DNA of 64,000 nt from contig CANTUV010000062.1 of NCBI GenBank assembly GCA_947685225.1, positions 10,746,501 through 10,810,500 on the forward strand, given 5' to 3'. Position numbers and translations under genes: made by a program. The stretch is from Garcia nutans. Taxonomy: Eukaryota; Streptophyta; Magnoliopsida; Malpighiales; Euphorbiaceae. How positions within the stretch are numbered: position 1 is the first letter of the stretch; the number at the start of each line of letters is the position of its first letter. The notes beneath the pieces are model-generated. The model was not told the origin of the DNA. It was given only the letters and a program-made list of their open reading frames with translations, and searched no databases. Below are positions 35,655 to 47,345 of this stretch, in pieces.

Positions 35655-36075
35655 CTTTGTAGTTGATTTACCTTTATTTGGTTACAACTTTACCTAGGCC
35701 CATTGTTGTGGTCATATTGATTGTGTTTTAGAAAGATTAATAGAGCTTTCACAATGTAGAGTTGGCTGGATATTTTTATGTCATGGACTTACAAATTTGG
35801 TTGCTAGTGTTTCAGATAATAGTCCAATTTACTAGCTATCTACTAATAATGAATTGCAAGTTCCTAAACAACGTAAATTTAGGTTTAAAAACTCCTAGTT
35901 GCTGGAAAAGGACATTAACCAGATTGTCTCTAATTATTGGTCTGAGAATTCTTATTTGGATATTTTAGCACAAATCCATCAGTATAGGGTAGCCTTAATG
36001 AGTTGGAATAGACAATGTCCAAGCAATTTCAAACTTAGAATCCATAAGCTTAAAGACAAAATGTAGGCTGTGAGA
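35655..36075 (+). pseudogene. LINE ORF2, endonuclease C-terminus and linker
   Basis: The frame reads VVDLPLFGYNFT then GHIDCVLERLIELSQC, corresponding to the D-L-P-L-x-G-x-x-F-T-W and R-I-D-R blocks of plant L1 endonuclease. Later ENSYLDILAQIHQYRVALMS and WNRQCPSNFKLRIHKLKDKM are the linker before the RT. Stops interrupt it. The same LINE resumes at 37314 after a solo LTR. Confidence 0.7.
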
Positions 36076-37308
36076 TGTTAGCCAAACCATTGGCTTGATA
36101 AACTCTATTTTGATTTTAGGCAATCAAATTGAATGATTGTGACACTTGTATTAAGTTAACTTGTGCAGGAACTTAGTTTTTTAGACATTTCACCGGTAGT
36201 CCACTGGGATCAACTTCAAGTCCGACCAGAATGGAGCTATGGATCTTGAAGAAACTTATCCAATGAAGATCACAATTGTAAATACTCTCATTTTTTCAAA
36301 GCATGACCTCCAGGCTGACCAGACCAAGAGATAGTGTAGTCGGACTAGTCTAAGGGAAAAATTCTTAAAAGTTCTACTAGAGTTCACGGCCAGTGATACT
36401 TCCATATTATGAGTAGACCAGTTGTCTTGGCCAAACCTTGTTTCAATCTAACTAGACCATTCCAATGATGAAAATCCTAAAGAGTTCCCGTATAGTTCAT
36501 GGTCAGCTGCACTCCCAGATTCTCAGCATACCAGACTAAGCACAATCGAACCATGTATGGCACGACTGGACTCTTACAAGAAATTTTAAAAATTATAGTC
36601 ATTACTTATCCACTCAATCAGTGGATGCCACATGTACTAGTCATTGAAAAATGTTATGAAAAAATTGAAGAGCACAACCGGACCAACACAAGTTTGACAG
36701 TACCACGATCTATCACGATCGGATCAAGGGTAGTTTGACTATGAAATGATTATGCTTAATGATTAAAGTTATAGACGAGATTCAAACATGTTAGCACCCT
36801 CTTGAAATGACTAGTTAAAGACTTGAAGGCTATAAATAACACAAGAAACTTCATTTTTTTGCATGATTGTGATTAATATAGCCAAGATAAATAACTTTTA
36901 TTTCTTTACATCAATATTTCTATTTGTACTCTTTAAGCGAAGTGTGAGCATAAAATACTATTTTATAAGTTTGAATGTGAGCTTTGAAATACTTAGATTT
37001 TAGAGTGAGCCTAAAAAAACTCTTATTGGGTTGTGAAAAAATTACTCAAATCTTGTGAAAGTTTAGTGTGAGCATGTAAAAATACCAAAGTTAGAGTTGA
37101 GCTAACAAAAACTTATTGATAGTAGAAACTCAACAAGTTGTTGAGGAAGTGGATGTAGGATTGAGAAATTCGAACCACTATAAATTTTTTGTGTTCTTTC
37201 TCTTCTACTTTACTCTTTTCTTGCTTTGTTGTTTTTAAAATTTTAATTTACCATTCTTAAAACAATCAATTCACCCTCCCTTCTCTTGGTTGTCATCTTG
37301 GAATAACA
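36076..37308 (+). mobile_element. Solo LTR of a SIRE/Maximus-type copia, 1233 bp
   Basis: Begins TGTTAGCCAAACC and ends TTGGAATAACA, with a perfect 5 bp duplication TGAGA on both sides (36071-36075 and 37309-37313). The end region (ggaagtggatgtaggattga ... ttcaccctcccttctcttgg) is typical of the SIRE/Maximus group. No internal polyprotein or second LTR is attached, and the LINE frame continues on both sides, so an internal LTR-LTR recombination is the likely origin. The 79-codon ORF inside (36499-36738) is not a gene. Confidence 0.85.
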
Positions 37309-37313
37309 TGAGA

Positions 37314-37953
37314 CAACAAAATTCAACAAGAAATGAACTCAAAAATCTTTGTGATGATCTTATTATCTTGTTGAACCAAGAAGAAATTTATTAGAAGTAA
37401 TGGTCAAAAGTTTTTTGGCTCAAGGATGAGAATGGCAATTGGTTTTCTAGGCTAGTACTAGCAAAAGGGTTAATCATATACCTACTCTTTAGGATGAGAA
37501 TGGTAATTGGTCTTCTGACATGGAAGGATTCTAATTGCATAGGCCTGAGTCTGTTTTGTGAAATGGAAAATAAAGTCAACAGATAGGATAATAAATTGTT
37601 TCTTGCCCCCATTTTCTAGCTAGTGAGTTTAAGAAAGCTTTATTCCAAATACATCCAAATAAGGCTCTAGAGTCTAATTGTATGAATTCAATTTTTTTTA
37701 TCAAAAATAAGGAATGAAGTGGTTAAAAGCTAGCTAGATTAATTAGATTCAAAATGGTGCTTTCTGGATTTTTTGAATGTTGAAAATGTGGTTTTGATTC
37801 CAATAAAAGACAATTCATCAACTATGAAACATTTTAGGCTAATCACTCTTTTTAATATCATCTATATGATCCTTTCAAAAGTTTTGGCTAATAAACTTAA
37901 GAATTTTCTTCCTAAGATTGTTAGCTTATCTCAGTATGCTTTTGTGCCAAATC
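37314..37953 (+). pseudogene. LINE ORF2, RT N-terminal portion
   Basis: Continues the LINE from 36075: LLNQEEIYWKQWSKVFWLKD, then EFKKALFQIHPNKALESNCM, and NVVLIPIKDNSSTMKHFRLI then LANKLKNFLPKIVSLSQYAF. These are the standard blocks leading into the plant L1 RT. A short internal duplication of gatgagaatggtaattggt (37425-37515) and stops disrupt it. It breaks off at a gypsy-like LTR end around 37954. Confidence 0.75.
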
Positions 37954-39030
37954 TATAACACCCTCACACCTCATATAAATCAGTCCATGAACATAGGACA
38001 CAAAAGTGCTATAAGAGAAGAACAACAAAAAACATTAATAACATCCAAACTCATTTAAAAGCCAAACATTAGAAGCAAATATACATATATATTTATAACA
38101 ATTTAAAAATATTAACTATAATATAGTTAAGTTACATAATAACTCTGAGAAATTTTGTTGGCAGAGTTTTGTTTATAAGATTAATAGAACCAAAACTTGA
38201 AAATAGGAAAACCCTGTAAGAAAAGAAATTCTAGAATCCATATATTTTCATAGAATACCTCACTATTACAATTTAAAAAATTTCAAGGCAACACATTCCT
38301 TTATAAATTGTAGTGGACCAATAAATATATATATTTAATATTTTCATCAATATAGTATTTATAACCTCTCGACTGGTTTTCAAAATACATAATAGATAGA
38401 TTTATAGATCCAAAATACATTTGATTCAAAAGCTATACATGATATGTACTCATACAACACCAAACAATGTAGCCTTCTAGCAACCCTTCAAGCCTCTATG
38501 GTCTTTCAGAAACCCTTACTCTTTCTAGAACTACCAGGGCTATTTTTATCCAAACCTCTATCACTTGTGCAATAAAATTTAATTGCACTAAGCTATACAT
38601 CTTAGTGATACTTGTTTTGATAACAAGATATAATAACAGTATATAAATAAAGTAAAGATTTCATTTATGATATAAAACATATTTACCTTTAATTAGATGC
38701 AATACATATTATTAAATAAATATTCTTAGTTATAATTACTTCAATCATATATGACCATCATCTCAAAACATATCATGGTTAGAACATATCATACTCACCA
38801 ACAAAACATTTAAGTCTCAGAAATATTAAATTGGCCCATCGCGACCCGAAGGTCATGACACTAAAGACTGAGTGTCGTGTGATACCACAGTATCTCACTC
38901 AAAGATATATAATAATGTCTCATCAACACTGAAGTATCATAATACCAGTGTATCTCGTCTGAATTCATATAAATTTATGTGATACCAGTGCATCTCGCAT
39001 GAAGGCATGTATAACATAATGATGTATCAT
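37954..39030. repeat. Gypsy-type LTR fragment
   Basis: Starts TATAACACCCTCACACC, close to the TGTAACACCC start of many plant gypsy LTRs. It contains three imperfect copies of a ~50-60 bp motif with 'gataccagtgtatctcg' (38880-39005). No coding frame. Orientation is unclear because such LTR ends are nearly palindromic. It joins directly to integrase sequence at about 39030, so the pieces were brought together by deletion or nested insertion. Confidence 0.45.
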
Positions 39031-40190
39031 CAGTAAAGCAAGGCTGAACATCAAGTTCCTTCAGTTTTATTGCAACCAATATCAATACGTGAGTGGAAAT
39101 GGGATCGTATCACAATGGATTTTATTGTGGCCTACTTCTCACACAGAAGAAGCATGTTGGTATTTGGGTGATAGTTGATAGATTATCCAAGACATCTCAC
39201 TTTTTACTTATTAGAACCAACTACACTTTGGAGACACTAGCAGAGTTGTACAAAAATGAGATAGTTTGGTTACATGGAGTGCCCATATCAATCATATCTG
39301 ATAGAGGCCTGAGGTTCACATCAAGATTTTGGAAGAAGTTACATGAAGCTTAGGTTACTAGGCTAAATTTTAGTACAACCTTCCATCCTCAAATAGATGG
39401 TTAGTTAGAAAGAGTAATCCAAGTACTTAAGAATATGCTTAGAAGTTGTGTTATTGACTTTAAAGGGAGTTGGGATAGGTACCTCCCAATAATAGAATTA
39501 GCATACAACAATAGCTATCAGGTAATCATAAAGATGGCACCATATAAGACTTTGTATGAAAGAAAATACAGAACACCTTTATCTTGGACTAAACTCAGTG
39601 AGGATAGGTTAGAAGAGCCGGATTTAGTTAGACAAACTGAAGAGAAAGTGAAGATTATCAAGGATAACTTGAGAGTCGCCTCAGATAAACAGAAGCCTTT
39701 TGCAGACTTGAAGAGAAAAGATATAAAATATGAGGTTACTGATAAAATTTTCTTAAAACATCACCATGGAAGAAAGTGCTTAGATTTGAGATGAAGAGTA
39801 GGTTAAGCCCTAGGATTATTAGTCCATACGAGATAATTGAATGTATGGATCTAGTAACTTATATATAAGCTGGCCTTACCACCCGAGCTAGATAAGATCC
39901 ACAATATATTTCATGTTTTGATGCTAAGGAGATACAGATCAGATCCCTCACGTATCCTACCAATAGAAACCATTAATGTACAATCTGATTTAACTTATGA
40001 TAAAGAACCTGTGAAAATTTTAGCACTTGAAATCAAGGAATTAAGGAACAAGAGAGTTCCATTAATGAAAGTATTATAGAGAAACCATAATATAGAGAAA
40101 GTAACTTGGGAAAGTGAAGATATCATACAACAACAACATCCACAATTATTTGAATCAGGTAAATTTTCAGGATGAAATTTATTTTTAGAG
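39030..40190 (+). pseudogene. Ty3/gypsy integrase and C-terminal domain remnant
   Basis: Integrase inserts the cDNA into the genome. The frame starts KAEHQVPSVLLQPISIPEWK, then WDRITMDFI (first catalytic Asp), VDRLSKTSHFLLI, ISDRGLRFTSRFWKKLHEA (second Asp), a stop, then FHPQIDGQLERVIQVLKNML (catalytic Glu in LERVIQ). LAYNNSYQ and PYKTLYERKYRTPLSW follow. Near the end, KELRNKRVPLMKVL-stop and NHNIEKVTWESEDIIQQQHP resemble the degenerate chromodomain tail of Tekay/Del-like chromoviruses. It carries stops and frameshifts. Gag, protease, RT and RNase H are missing. Confidence 0.85.
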
Positions 40191-40198
40191 TGAAAAAA

Positions 40199-43100
40199 TT
40201 TTAACATTCAAAAAATTCCTAGTTATGTATAATGCTCAAATTAAACTCAAGGACCAAGTATGACTTAACAATTTATTTATTAAGATGAGAAATAAAAATA
40301 AATAAATAAAAATTGAGATATGGAGATATCGGGTATTTTTAAAAAGATATATAGTAACTCACTAAAAAGACAAATTTGAGTAAGTTACTTAAAAATTTCA
40401 AACTTTAACTAAATTAATTATGTTATGTAAGATTAATTAATTTAAAATAATAGCCACTTATTAGTAGTAGTAGTAGTAGTAGTAGTAGTAATAGTAAGAT
40501 GAGAAATAAAAATTGAGATGAGAAATAAAAATAAAAATAAATAAAAATTGAGATATGGAGATATCGGGTATTTTTAAAAAAATAAATAGTAACTCACTAA
40601 AAAGATAAATTTGAGTAAATTACTTAAAAATATCAAACTTTAACTAAATTAATTATGTTATGTAAGAATAATTCATTTAAAGGAATAGCCACTTATTAAT
40701 AGTAATAGGAGGAGGAGGAGGAGGAGGAGCAGCAGCAGCAGCAGCAGTAGTGGAAACCTTAGGTAACTAAAAAAATAAATTTTTCATTTATTTTTTCTTC
40801 TCATGGCATGAGCACATAAAAATTTATTTGAGATTGAAGAACTAAAAATTTATTTTTAATCTAGTAGTAGTAGTAGCAGTAGTAGTAGTAGTAGTAGTGG
40901 AAATCTTAGGTAAGTGAAAGAACAAGTTTTTCATTTATTTTTCTTCTCATAGCATGAGCACATAAAAATTTATTTGAGATTGAAGAACTAAAAATTTATT
41001 TTTAATCTAGTAGTAGTAGTAGTAGTAATGGAAACCTTAGGTACGTGAAAGAATAAGTTTTTCATTTATTTTTTCTTTTCATGGCATGAGCACATAAAAA
41101 TTTATTTTAGATTGAAGAACTAAAAAATTTATTTTTATTTCTTTAAATATGCTAATGAGGAGAAAGGGAAAGCAAAGGAGGTGAAGTAGGTGTTATGAAG
41201 AGTTTTAGAAGATTTAGATAAAACAAGTTTATTCACTCTTAATCTCTCATTTTCTGTTGATTATGTTTATGTTACTTTTAGGATTTTTAATTATGTATGA
41301 TTTATGGAAAAATCTAGTAATATTTGTTGGAAAAAGTTATAAAATTTCAATGTTTGGCATGTGCAAATGGTGGAATAATTAATTGGTGGGTTTGGTCTTT
41401 AGTTTGCTTAAATTATGAAATTTGAAATTTTTTTAGAGTATTCTGAATAGTAGTTCTTTTCACGTCTATAACTTACATTCTCGAGCTCCAAATTACATGA
41501 AACTTGATCCAAATAAAATCTAAGACATACCAAAAAATGTATGTATGCGACCTTAAATATTGCTAGAAGTTTTTACACAAAATCTGAAAGTAGTGAAACT
41601 CAACCTTAAATAGTTAAGATTAAAACGGGTGTAATTCACCCTAGAGAGCTCCAAATTGAGCAATTCTCAATCCTATGGAATGTTGAGACATAACTACAGA
41701 TTTTCATGAAGAATTATGCCCTTTAAAATTTGTATAACTAACCTTAAAAACTGCTAGCATTTTTAACACGAAATTTAGAATTGATGAAATTTAATTTTGA
41801 ACAGTCAATATTAAAATGAGTGTAATTACCTTAGAGAGCTCTAAATTGAGTGATTCTTGATCCTATGGAAAGATAAGATGTAGAGGAACAAATCTCATGA
41901 AGACCAAATCTGCAAATTTTAGTTGTATCATATACAAATTCAATCACTAATTCAATTCACTAAAGTTGCCATGTATTTGATAAAAATAAATTTAGTTTTT
42001 GGATAGATGTTGGTTGAACTTACATATCTCTTGATATATAAGTCCAAATTAAATGATTCAAAATTAAAATTTAAGCTAAGACCTAGATCTAAAAATAATA
42101 TGAGAAAGTTGAGCCTAATTATTGCAATTTCTTGGTCATAATTCTAGAAGAATGTAATGCATAAAAATCTGATTTTTGTTATCGTTAATATTTATTTCTT
42201 ATGAAAATTTTATATGTATATGTAATATCAAAGTACTCGTTATATGGAAATTGCAAAGAGATGGAAGTATGTTTACATTTATGCATTTCTTATTAAATTA
42301 TATGAATATGAGAAATAATATCTTGAATTTGGAAAGATAATGTATGATGAAAATCAATTATATGACATTATGAGTCCAAGTAAACATAGACAATAAATTA
42401 TAGGTTTGGATAGGTTGGCATGCCAATAGATAATGTTATTAGTAGTATTGTAGACCACAGAAGCACCCAGTATCCAGTTAGTAATTTCAGTATGGCATGC
42501 AATGCCCATTGTCTTTTAGAGGCACTGAGTGCCCAGTATTAAACCGGTCAAAGAGATTAAGTGTTCAGTATTGGGAGTCTCATTATATAGACCAAACAAT
42601 TCTATTATATATTAATGTGGATATAAAAAGATATATTAAATTCAAAAAGTACACTTTGAAATATTATGCAGATTGAGATTTTGATTAAATTGAACAATAA
42701 AGAAAGTTGGTATATATATTATAATTTTTACACTGAATGATAGTATGCATTTAACCTTAAAATTAATGAATTTCTTCTGCTTTAGAATAATTATGTGTGT
42801 AATCACTTGATAATATATTTACAAATAATTAATGTCATTTGTTATTTGTATTATCTTCTATTTTATGTAAAAACAACAATTAAGTTCGTTTGAATTAAGT
42901 GTGCATCACTAAGCTTAAGCCTAGCGCGTAGGATTTTCTTACCCAGTGCAGGTACAAATATATAGATTGTGGTTAGCAGGATAGAAAGAAGAGTAGATCT
43001 ACAGTAACGTCTAGAGTCAACTCGTCATCAAGAATTTATGGAAGTTGCACTACCACCCTTAAAATGTTTTTAGCACTCATTTTGTATGTACATGCAGTAT

Positions 43101-43376
43101 GTAGTAATATATCATGTGAACATATAATGAGTTAATATAAGACTTTTATTTTTTTTAACCATATTTTGTCATATATACTTGTTTAAAAACTCTATATATG
43201 GTATTTATATCCAAGATTGAAGATTGACTAAAGTTGAATACAATTAATGTATTTTATTTTTATTTATGTGAACCATATATGTGATGAAAGCTATTGGTAA
43301 TTGTTTAGGTGTTTTTATGCACAAAATGTGGCATCTCTACACTCAATTTCACTGTAAATTGGGTAAGGTGTGTTAC
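40199..43376 (+). repeat. Long gypsy 3' LTR with internal tandem repeats
   Basis: Starts TTTAACATTC just after the polyprotein end and finishes GGTGTGTTACA (43376), mirroring a TGTAACAC start, so about 3.2 kb, within the range of Tekay/Del LTRs. Nested inside: a ~215 bp unit repeated twice (about 40284-40700) and a ~127 bp unit repeated three times (about 40748-41150). The units are joined by TAG, GGA and GCA triplet tracts. No gene. Confidence 0.6.
40284..41150. repeat. Tandem repeats joined by triplet tracts
   Basis: Two copies of a ~215 bp unit (shared block gagatatggagatatcgggt) are followed by three copies of a ~127 bp unit (shared block catggcatgagcacataaa). Each ends in a (TAG)n run, with (GGA)5-6 and (GCA)5 inside the second linker (about 40708-40745). 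Confidence 0.9.
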
Positions 43377-43679
43377 ACCATCCATCTTAAATTGATTTGT
43401 AAAAAATTTTAATTTTTTATAGAAGAATTAAGAAAAATTAGTTATTTTTATTAGAAATATAAATTTATATAAAATATCACTATTATATTTTTATTGGCTT
43501 AATATATCTATAGCCCTTATATTTGACATGATTTGTCAGTTTACCTAGTCTAGTTTCACTTGAACCAATTTAACACTCCAACCTATGAGATGCCATGTGT
43601 AATAAAATTGTCCACATCATTAAAATGATAAATTGTGTCATACGGGGATCACTGGCCCTGTCTATAATAATAATAATAT

Positions 43680-43724
43680 AATTATTATTATTATTATTAT
43701 TATTATTACTACTACTACTACTAA
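43680..43724. repeat. (ATT)n then (ACT)n microsatellite
   Basis: Triplet run within the Mutator-like element. Confidence 0.9.
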
Positions 43725-44120
43725 ATAATTATTTAATTATAAATTAATAAAATAATATTTTTTCCTTCCACACAAAATAAAACAATAAAAAGTTAATAAT
43801 AAAAATAATTAATCAAATACAACAAACATATCAAATACATATCTTTCTCCTTCTCTCAAATTTACAAACAAAACAAGTATGCAAACAAAACTTCTACACA
43901 TCTTCCTCCTTCTCTCCATTGCACAAACAACTTAATAATAAAAATAAAAAAAAATTTTAACTCTTAGTATCAAAACTAAAGTAACAAAAAGAATTGTATA
44001 CCATCATAAAAAAAACTTGATAATAATATTTTCACCAAAATAATATATTCATAACTTAAAATAGAAATTTACATCAAACAAATAATACAAGAAACAATAA
44101 TACGAAGGAATTAAAATAAG

Positions 44121-44762
44121 CTATGAAGCACAGACATGGATACAGGACACAGACATAGACACGGGACATGGATACTATACCATACAGATACATCAACATG
44201 GTAATTTTAAAAAAATAGAGACACGACACAGGTGAGATATGTTTATACATATATACATATATGTTTTAAATTATAAAAATATAATGAGAAATAAATATAT
44301 ATTTAAAATAATTATACATATATATATGTTTTAAATTATAAAAATATAATAAGATATAAATATATACTCAAAACAAATATATATTCGTTCATTTATATAT
44401 AAATATAATTATAATAAAAAAATACTTTTTTTGTGACAAAAAAATAAGCTTTGTAATTAAAATTGATTGCAATTATCTAATTAGTAACTTACCAATATCA
44501 TGTAAATAAAATTTTATATCAAAATATATCATAAATATCTTAAAGTATTCTAAAATGTGTTCCGGTCATGTTTTATGCGTGTCTTTGCCATGTCCTAGTT
44601 GTGTCCTTTGTGTGTCTAAAAAATAAAAAATAATAAAATATTAAGATACATACGGACACGTGTTCAATATGTGTCGGCCAGGTATGTATCAAATTCTTGT
44701 CTCTGTTTTCTCCATATCCGACACCGACATTTCACTTAGAGTGAAGTATCGATGCTTCATAG
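44121..44762. mobile_element. hAT-type MITE, 642 bp
   Basis: Ends CTATGAAGCA (44121-44130) and TGCTTCATAG (44753-44762), a perfect 10 bp inverted repeat, flanked by a perfect 8 bp duplication AAAATAAG (44113-44120 and 44763-44770). Subterminal parts are rich in GACAC/GTGTC motifs on opposite strands. No transposase. Nested in the Mutator-like element, so younger than it. Confidence 0.9.
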
Positions 44763-44889
44763 AAAATAAGCAATAACAAAAAATTATCAATTCAAAAACT
44801 AAACAAACTAAACGAATTGAAGCAAGAATAATAAACGAAAAGTATTATTTACACATAGTAAATAGATCCCACTCTTTCTGTTTAAAATC

Positions 44890-45420
44890 TCGACTATTCT
44901 CTTACCAATTCGATCTCCATACTCTCTTCTCCACTTTTGGTAGGATTACTCACGTCACTATCCTCACTATCCTCAAAGATCATAGTCTTTTTGTTGATAT
45001 GAAAGCGTTACTTTTATTCAATTTGTCTCCAGAAATGATGTTGTTTTTGTCTCTCGCCAAATGGATAAAAAAATCCTCAACGACCGCTTCAATTTTAATA
45101 ATGGTCATGTGATAGAGTTTATTAAGAAAAGAATTTATAAGGATAAAAGTCGTTATAAGTGTGGAGCGATTGTGCATTTATCTTATGAGTGCCTAACAAA
45201 TTAATTGGGGCAGAGGAAAATATCAATAGCTAAGTGATATTGAGAGATAGAGGTCACAGGATGAGAGACGATGAAGAATGGGAGGATGGTGGACATGTTT
45301 TTGAGGAAGAGAATTGGAAACTTTCAGATGGAGGTGCAGATGAGAGGTTGTTGAGTAGAGAAGGAGGGGTCAATAGAGGTGGAGAAGAGAAGGCCAATAA
45401 GGCTAGTTAGCTTAATTTTA
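44890..45420 (+). pseudogene. Captured fragment resembling U11/U12 snRNP 31 kDa protein gene
   Basis: The U11/U12-31K protein is an RNA-binding component of the minor spliceosome with an RRM followed by a CCHC zinc knuckle. Here LLSTFGRITHVTIL is followed, after a one-base frame change near 45006, by VTFIQFVSRNDVVFVSRQMD (the RNP1 strand of the RRM). Then come KKILND and VIEFIKKRIYKDKSRYKCGA and IVHLSYECLTN, which correspond to the linker and knuckle. One cysteine of the knuckle is lost and a TAA replaces a Gln codon before LGQR. Further on, HVFEEENWKLSDGGADERLL resembles the acidic C-terminal part. It starts inside the RRM. Degraded and non-coding now. Identification is from memory of the family and should be checked. 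Confidence 0.6.
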
Positions 45421-45682
45421 TTTGTCATAGTAGCAGTGAGATTAGATTAATTGGTAAATTTCTAAATTTACTCAAGTTACTTGATATTTTATAAGTTTGT
45501 TATGTGTTCACATGAGCCAAAGAGATATACTATATATATCTTGCCAACTTAGCAAAGTTGATAGTTATTAAAAAATAAATTAGTGTTAAATTGGTATATT
45601 GGTTAGAATAAAAGTAGAGGAAATAAACTGACAAATCATGCTAATTATAGAGGGTTATGGATGTATAAAGTCCATTTTTTTT

Positions 45683-46643
45683 TAATTTGCAATGTATCTA
45701 TTAAATAATTTTAATAATAATATTAAATATGAGTGTAATAAAATTTTAACATATTAATTATCTTATTAAACTAATAAATAGAGTATAACTTAAAATAAAT
45801 AAAAAGAAAAATACATCTAAACAATATTATACTTTCTATTTTATATCTTCTCATTTCTCTCGGATGCTTGATAAGTTATCACTAATGAGTCGGTAAATAA
45901 AAAAAGATAAAATTTGCTTACTCTAATTGGAGGATAATTTAGACACTCTACAACTAAATATTAAAAAATAAATAAATTATCAATTACAAATAATATTTTA
46001 CTAGTAATAAATAATTCTACTCTATTCTATTTAAATCATTATGTTTAACTCATGCACACTTGATAAAAAATAATCATTAAATAATCTTAATATTATATAA
46101 AATTATTTTAAATGTACTAAAATATTTCTCATTAACTCATTAATATTAAAAATATTTTACTCTTATTTTATTAATTAATTTATTAATAAAAATATATAAT
46201 TATAAAAAATTAATTAATTTTTATAATTTTATAAAATAGCAATATAAGTGACATATATTTTTTTATATCAGTGGCAACTTAAACAAAATGTAGGTTGTAA
46301 TCATAATAATAATAATAATAATAATAATATGTTTTTATGTAGGAGTTTTTTTTTTGGGGAAAATAATGTGGGAGATTCTTACACTTTACTCTTTTAGCGG
46401 TTACATTACTTTATTAATTAATAATTTAATTAACTAATAGTTTAATGCCACTCCTATTCTTTATAAATTTAGCTCTTTATTAGTCACTTGTGTCACATCT
46501 CCACTGCCCACCTCCTCCACCACCACTGCTGCCCCCCCGCAGCAACCACCACCTTCAACCATTTAGCCGCTGAGCGTGGGATGGTATTAAGTGGATAACT
46601 GAAATTTTATGAGTCTTTAAAAGAAACCGCAAAGGTTCCCACT
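45683..46643. other. AT-rich stretch upstream of the GH17 gene
   Basis: No gene seen. (AAT)n at about 46302-46328. A GC-richer patch (46490-46580) with CCACC repeats lies 60-150 bp before the GH17 start codon and may belong to its 5' region. No TATA box can be assigned with confidence. Confidence 0.3.
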
Positions 46644-46843
46644 ATGTTAGGCTACATAGCAGCTTTTGTTTTACTTGTAATATGCTCTTCCTTTCTAATG
46701 GCAGAATCAGCAATAGGAGTGAACTGGAGAACGATGTCTTTCCACAAGCTTAAGCCTTCAACAGTGGTGGATTTGTTAAAAGATAATAAGATAGAGAAAG
46801 TGAAGCTTTTTGAAGCAGACCCAGCTGTTACGACAGCTTTAAT
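46644..46843 (+). pseudogene. GH17 exon 1, 5' part
   Basis: Signal peptide and N-terminal beta strand of the barrel, ending at the TTAAT target site (46839-46843). The open frame runs on into the LTR to a stop at 46881, which would give a truncated 79-residue product. Confidence 0.85.
46839..46843. repeat. Copia target-site duplication, left copy
   Basis: TTAAT, identical to 52921-52925. Confidence 0.95.
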
Positions 46844-47329
46844 TGTTAGAATTAATTTTATATTGATAAAATTAATCCTGTAATAATCATAAGTATGGGC
46901 TAAATATATTTAAATATTAAATATGTATTACAGTCAAATTAAGATAATCAATTAAAGTTTTGATCTAATTAGGATTGTTGACTATTGAGGTGTCCTACTC
47001 GTAATAGGATTATAAGTGTAGAGACCGATAAGAATTTCTGTTTTGTTGAAGGACCAAAATAGAAATCATCATCATCAGTTATAAATAAGGGGTCGTGATC
47101 TCTTGGGGAACATAACAATTTTGAGAGAACATTACGTTCCTTCAATAGTGCTTCCGCTAAACTTAAAGTGTGTATCCCCTGGAAAGCGACAAACTCCAAA
47201 ATCGTCTTCAGCTTCAACATACGATGATGTCAGGTATGCAATTTAGCCCTTTGCAATTTAATTTGAATAATCTAGTAATCTATGCATGATTTAGGTTTTA
47301 GGGGGAATCAGATTTTCTCCCTCTTTTCA
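46844..47329 (+). repeat. 5' LTR of the GH17-inserted copia
   Basis: 486 bp, TG...CA. The minus-strand ORF inside each LTR (46969-47220 and 52560-52811) is a conserved by-product. Confidence 0.97.
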
Positions 47330-47331
47330 AT

Positions 47332-47343
47332 TGGTATCAGAGC
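47332..47343 (+). other. Primer-binding site, initiator-Met tRNA
   Basis: tggtatcagagc, exact match to the usual plant copia site, two bases after the LTR. Confidence 0.95.
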
Positions 47344-47345
47344 CC

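Larger units (their letters stand above)
43496..45673 (+). mobile_element. Mutator-like element with captured gene fragment (Pack-MULE type)
   Basis: The left arm from 43496 (ggcttaatatatctatagcc, then catgatttgtcagttta) matches the complement of the right arm ending 45673 (ggactttatacatccataac, then catgatttgtcagttta). Flanks are atttttatt (43487-43495) and atttttttt (45674-45682), a 9 bp duplication with one change, the size Mutator elements make. No transposase is present. The interior holds a degraded host gene fragment (44890-45420) and a nested hAT MITE (44121-44762). Confidence 0.65.

Noticed and set aside
40708..40745. (GGA)n(GCA)n tract as a coding repeat
   Set aside because: It lies within a non-coding LTR repeat, with stops in all frames close by.
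46969..47220. Minus-strand 83-codon ORF, also present at 52560-52811
   Set aside because: It is in both copies of an LTR and simply reflects their similarity; no protein family resembles it.
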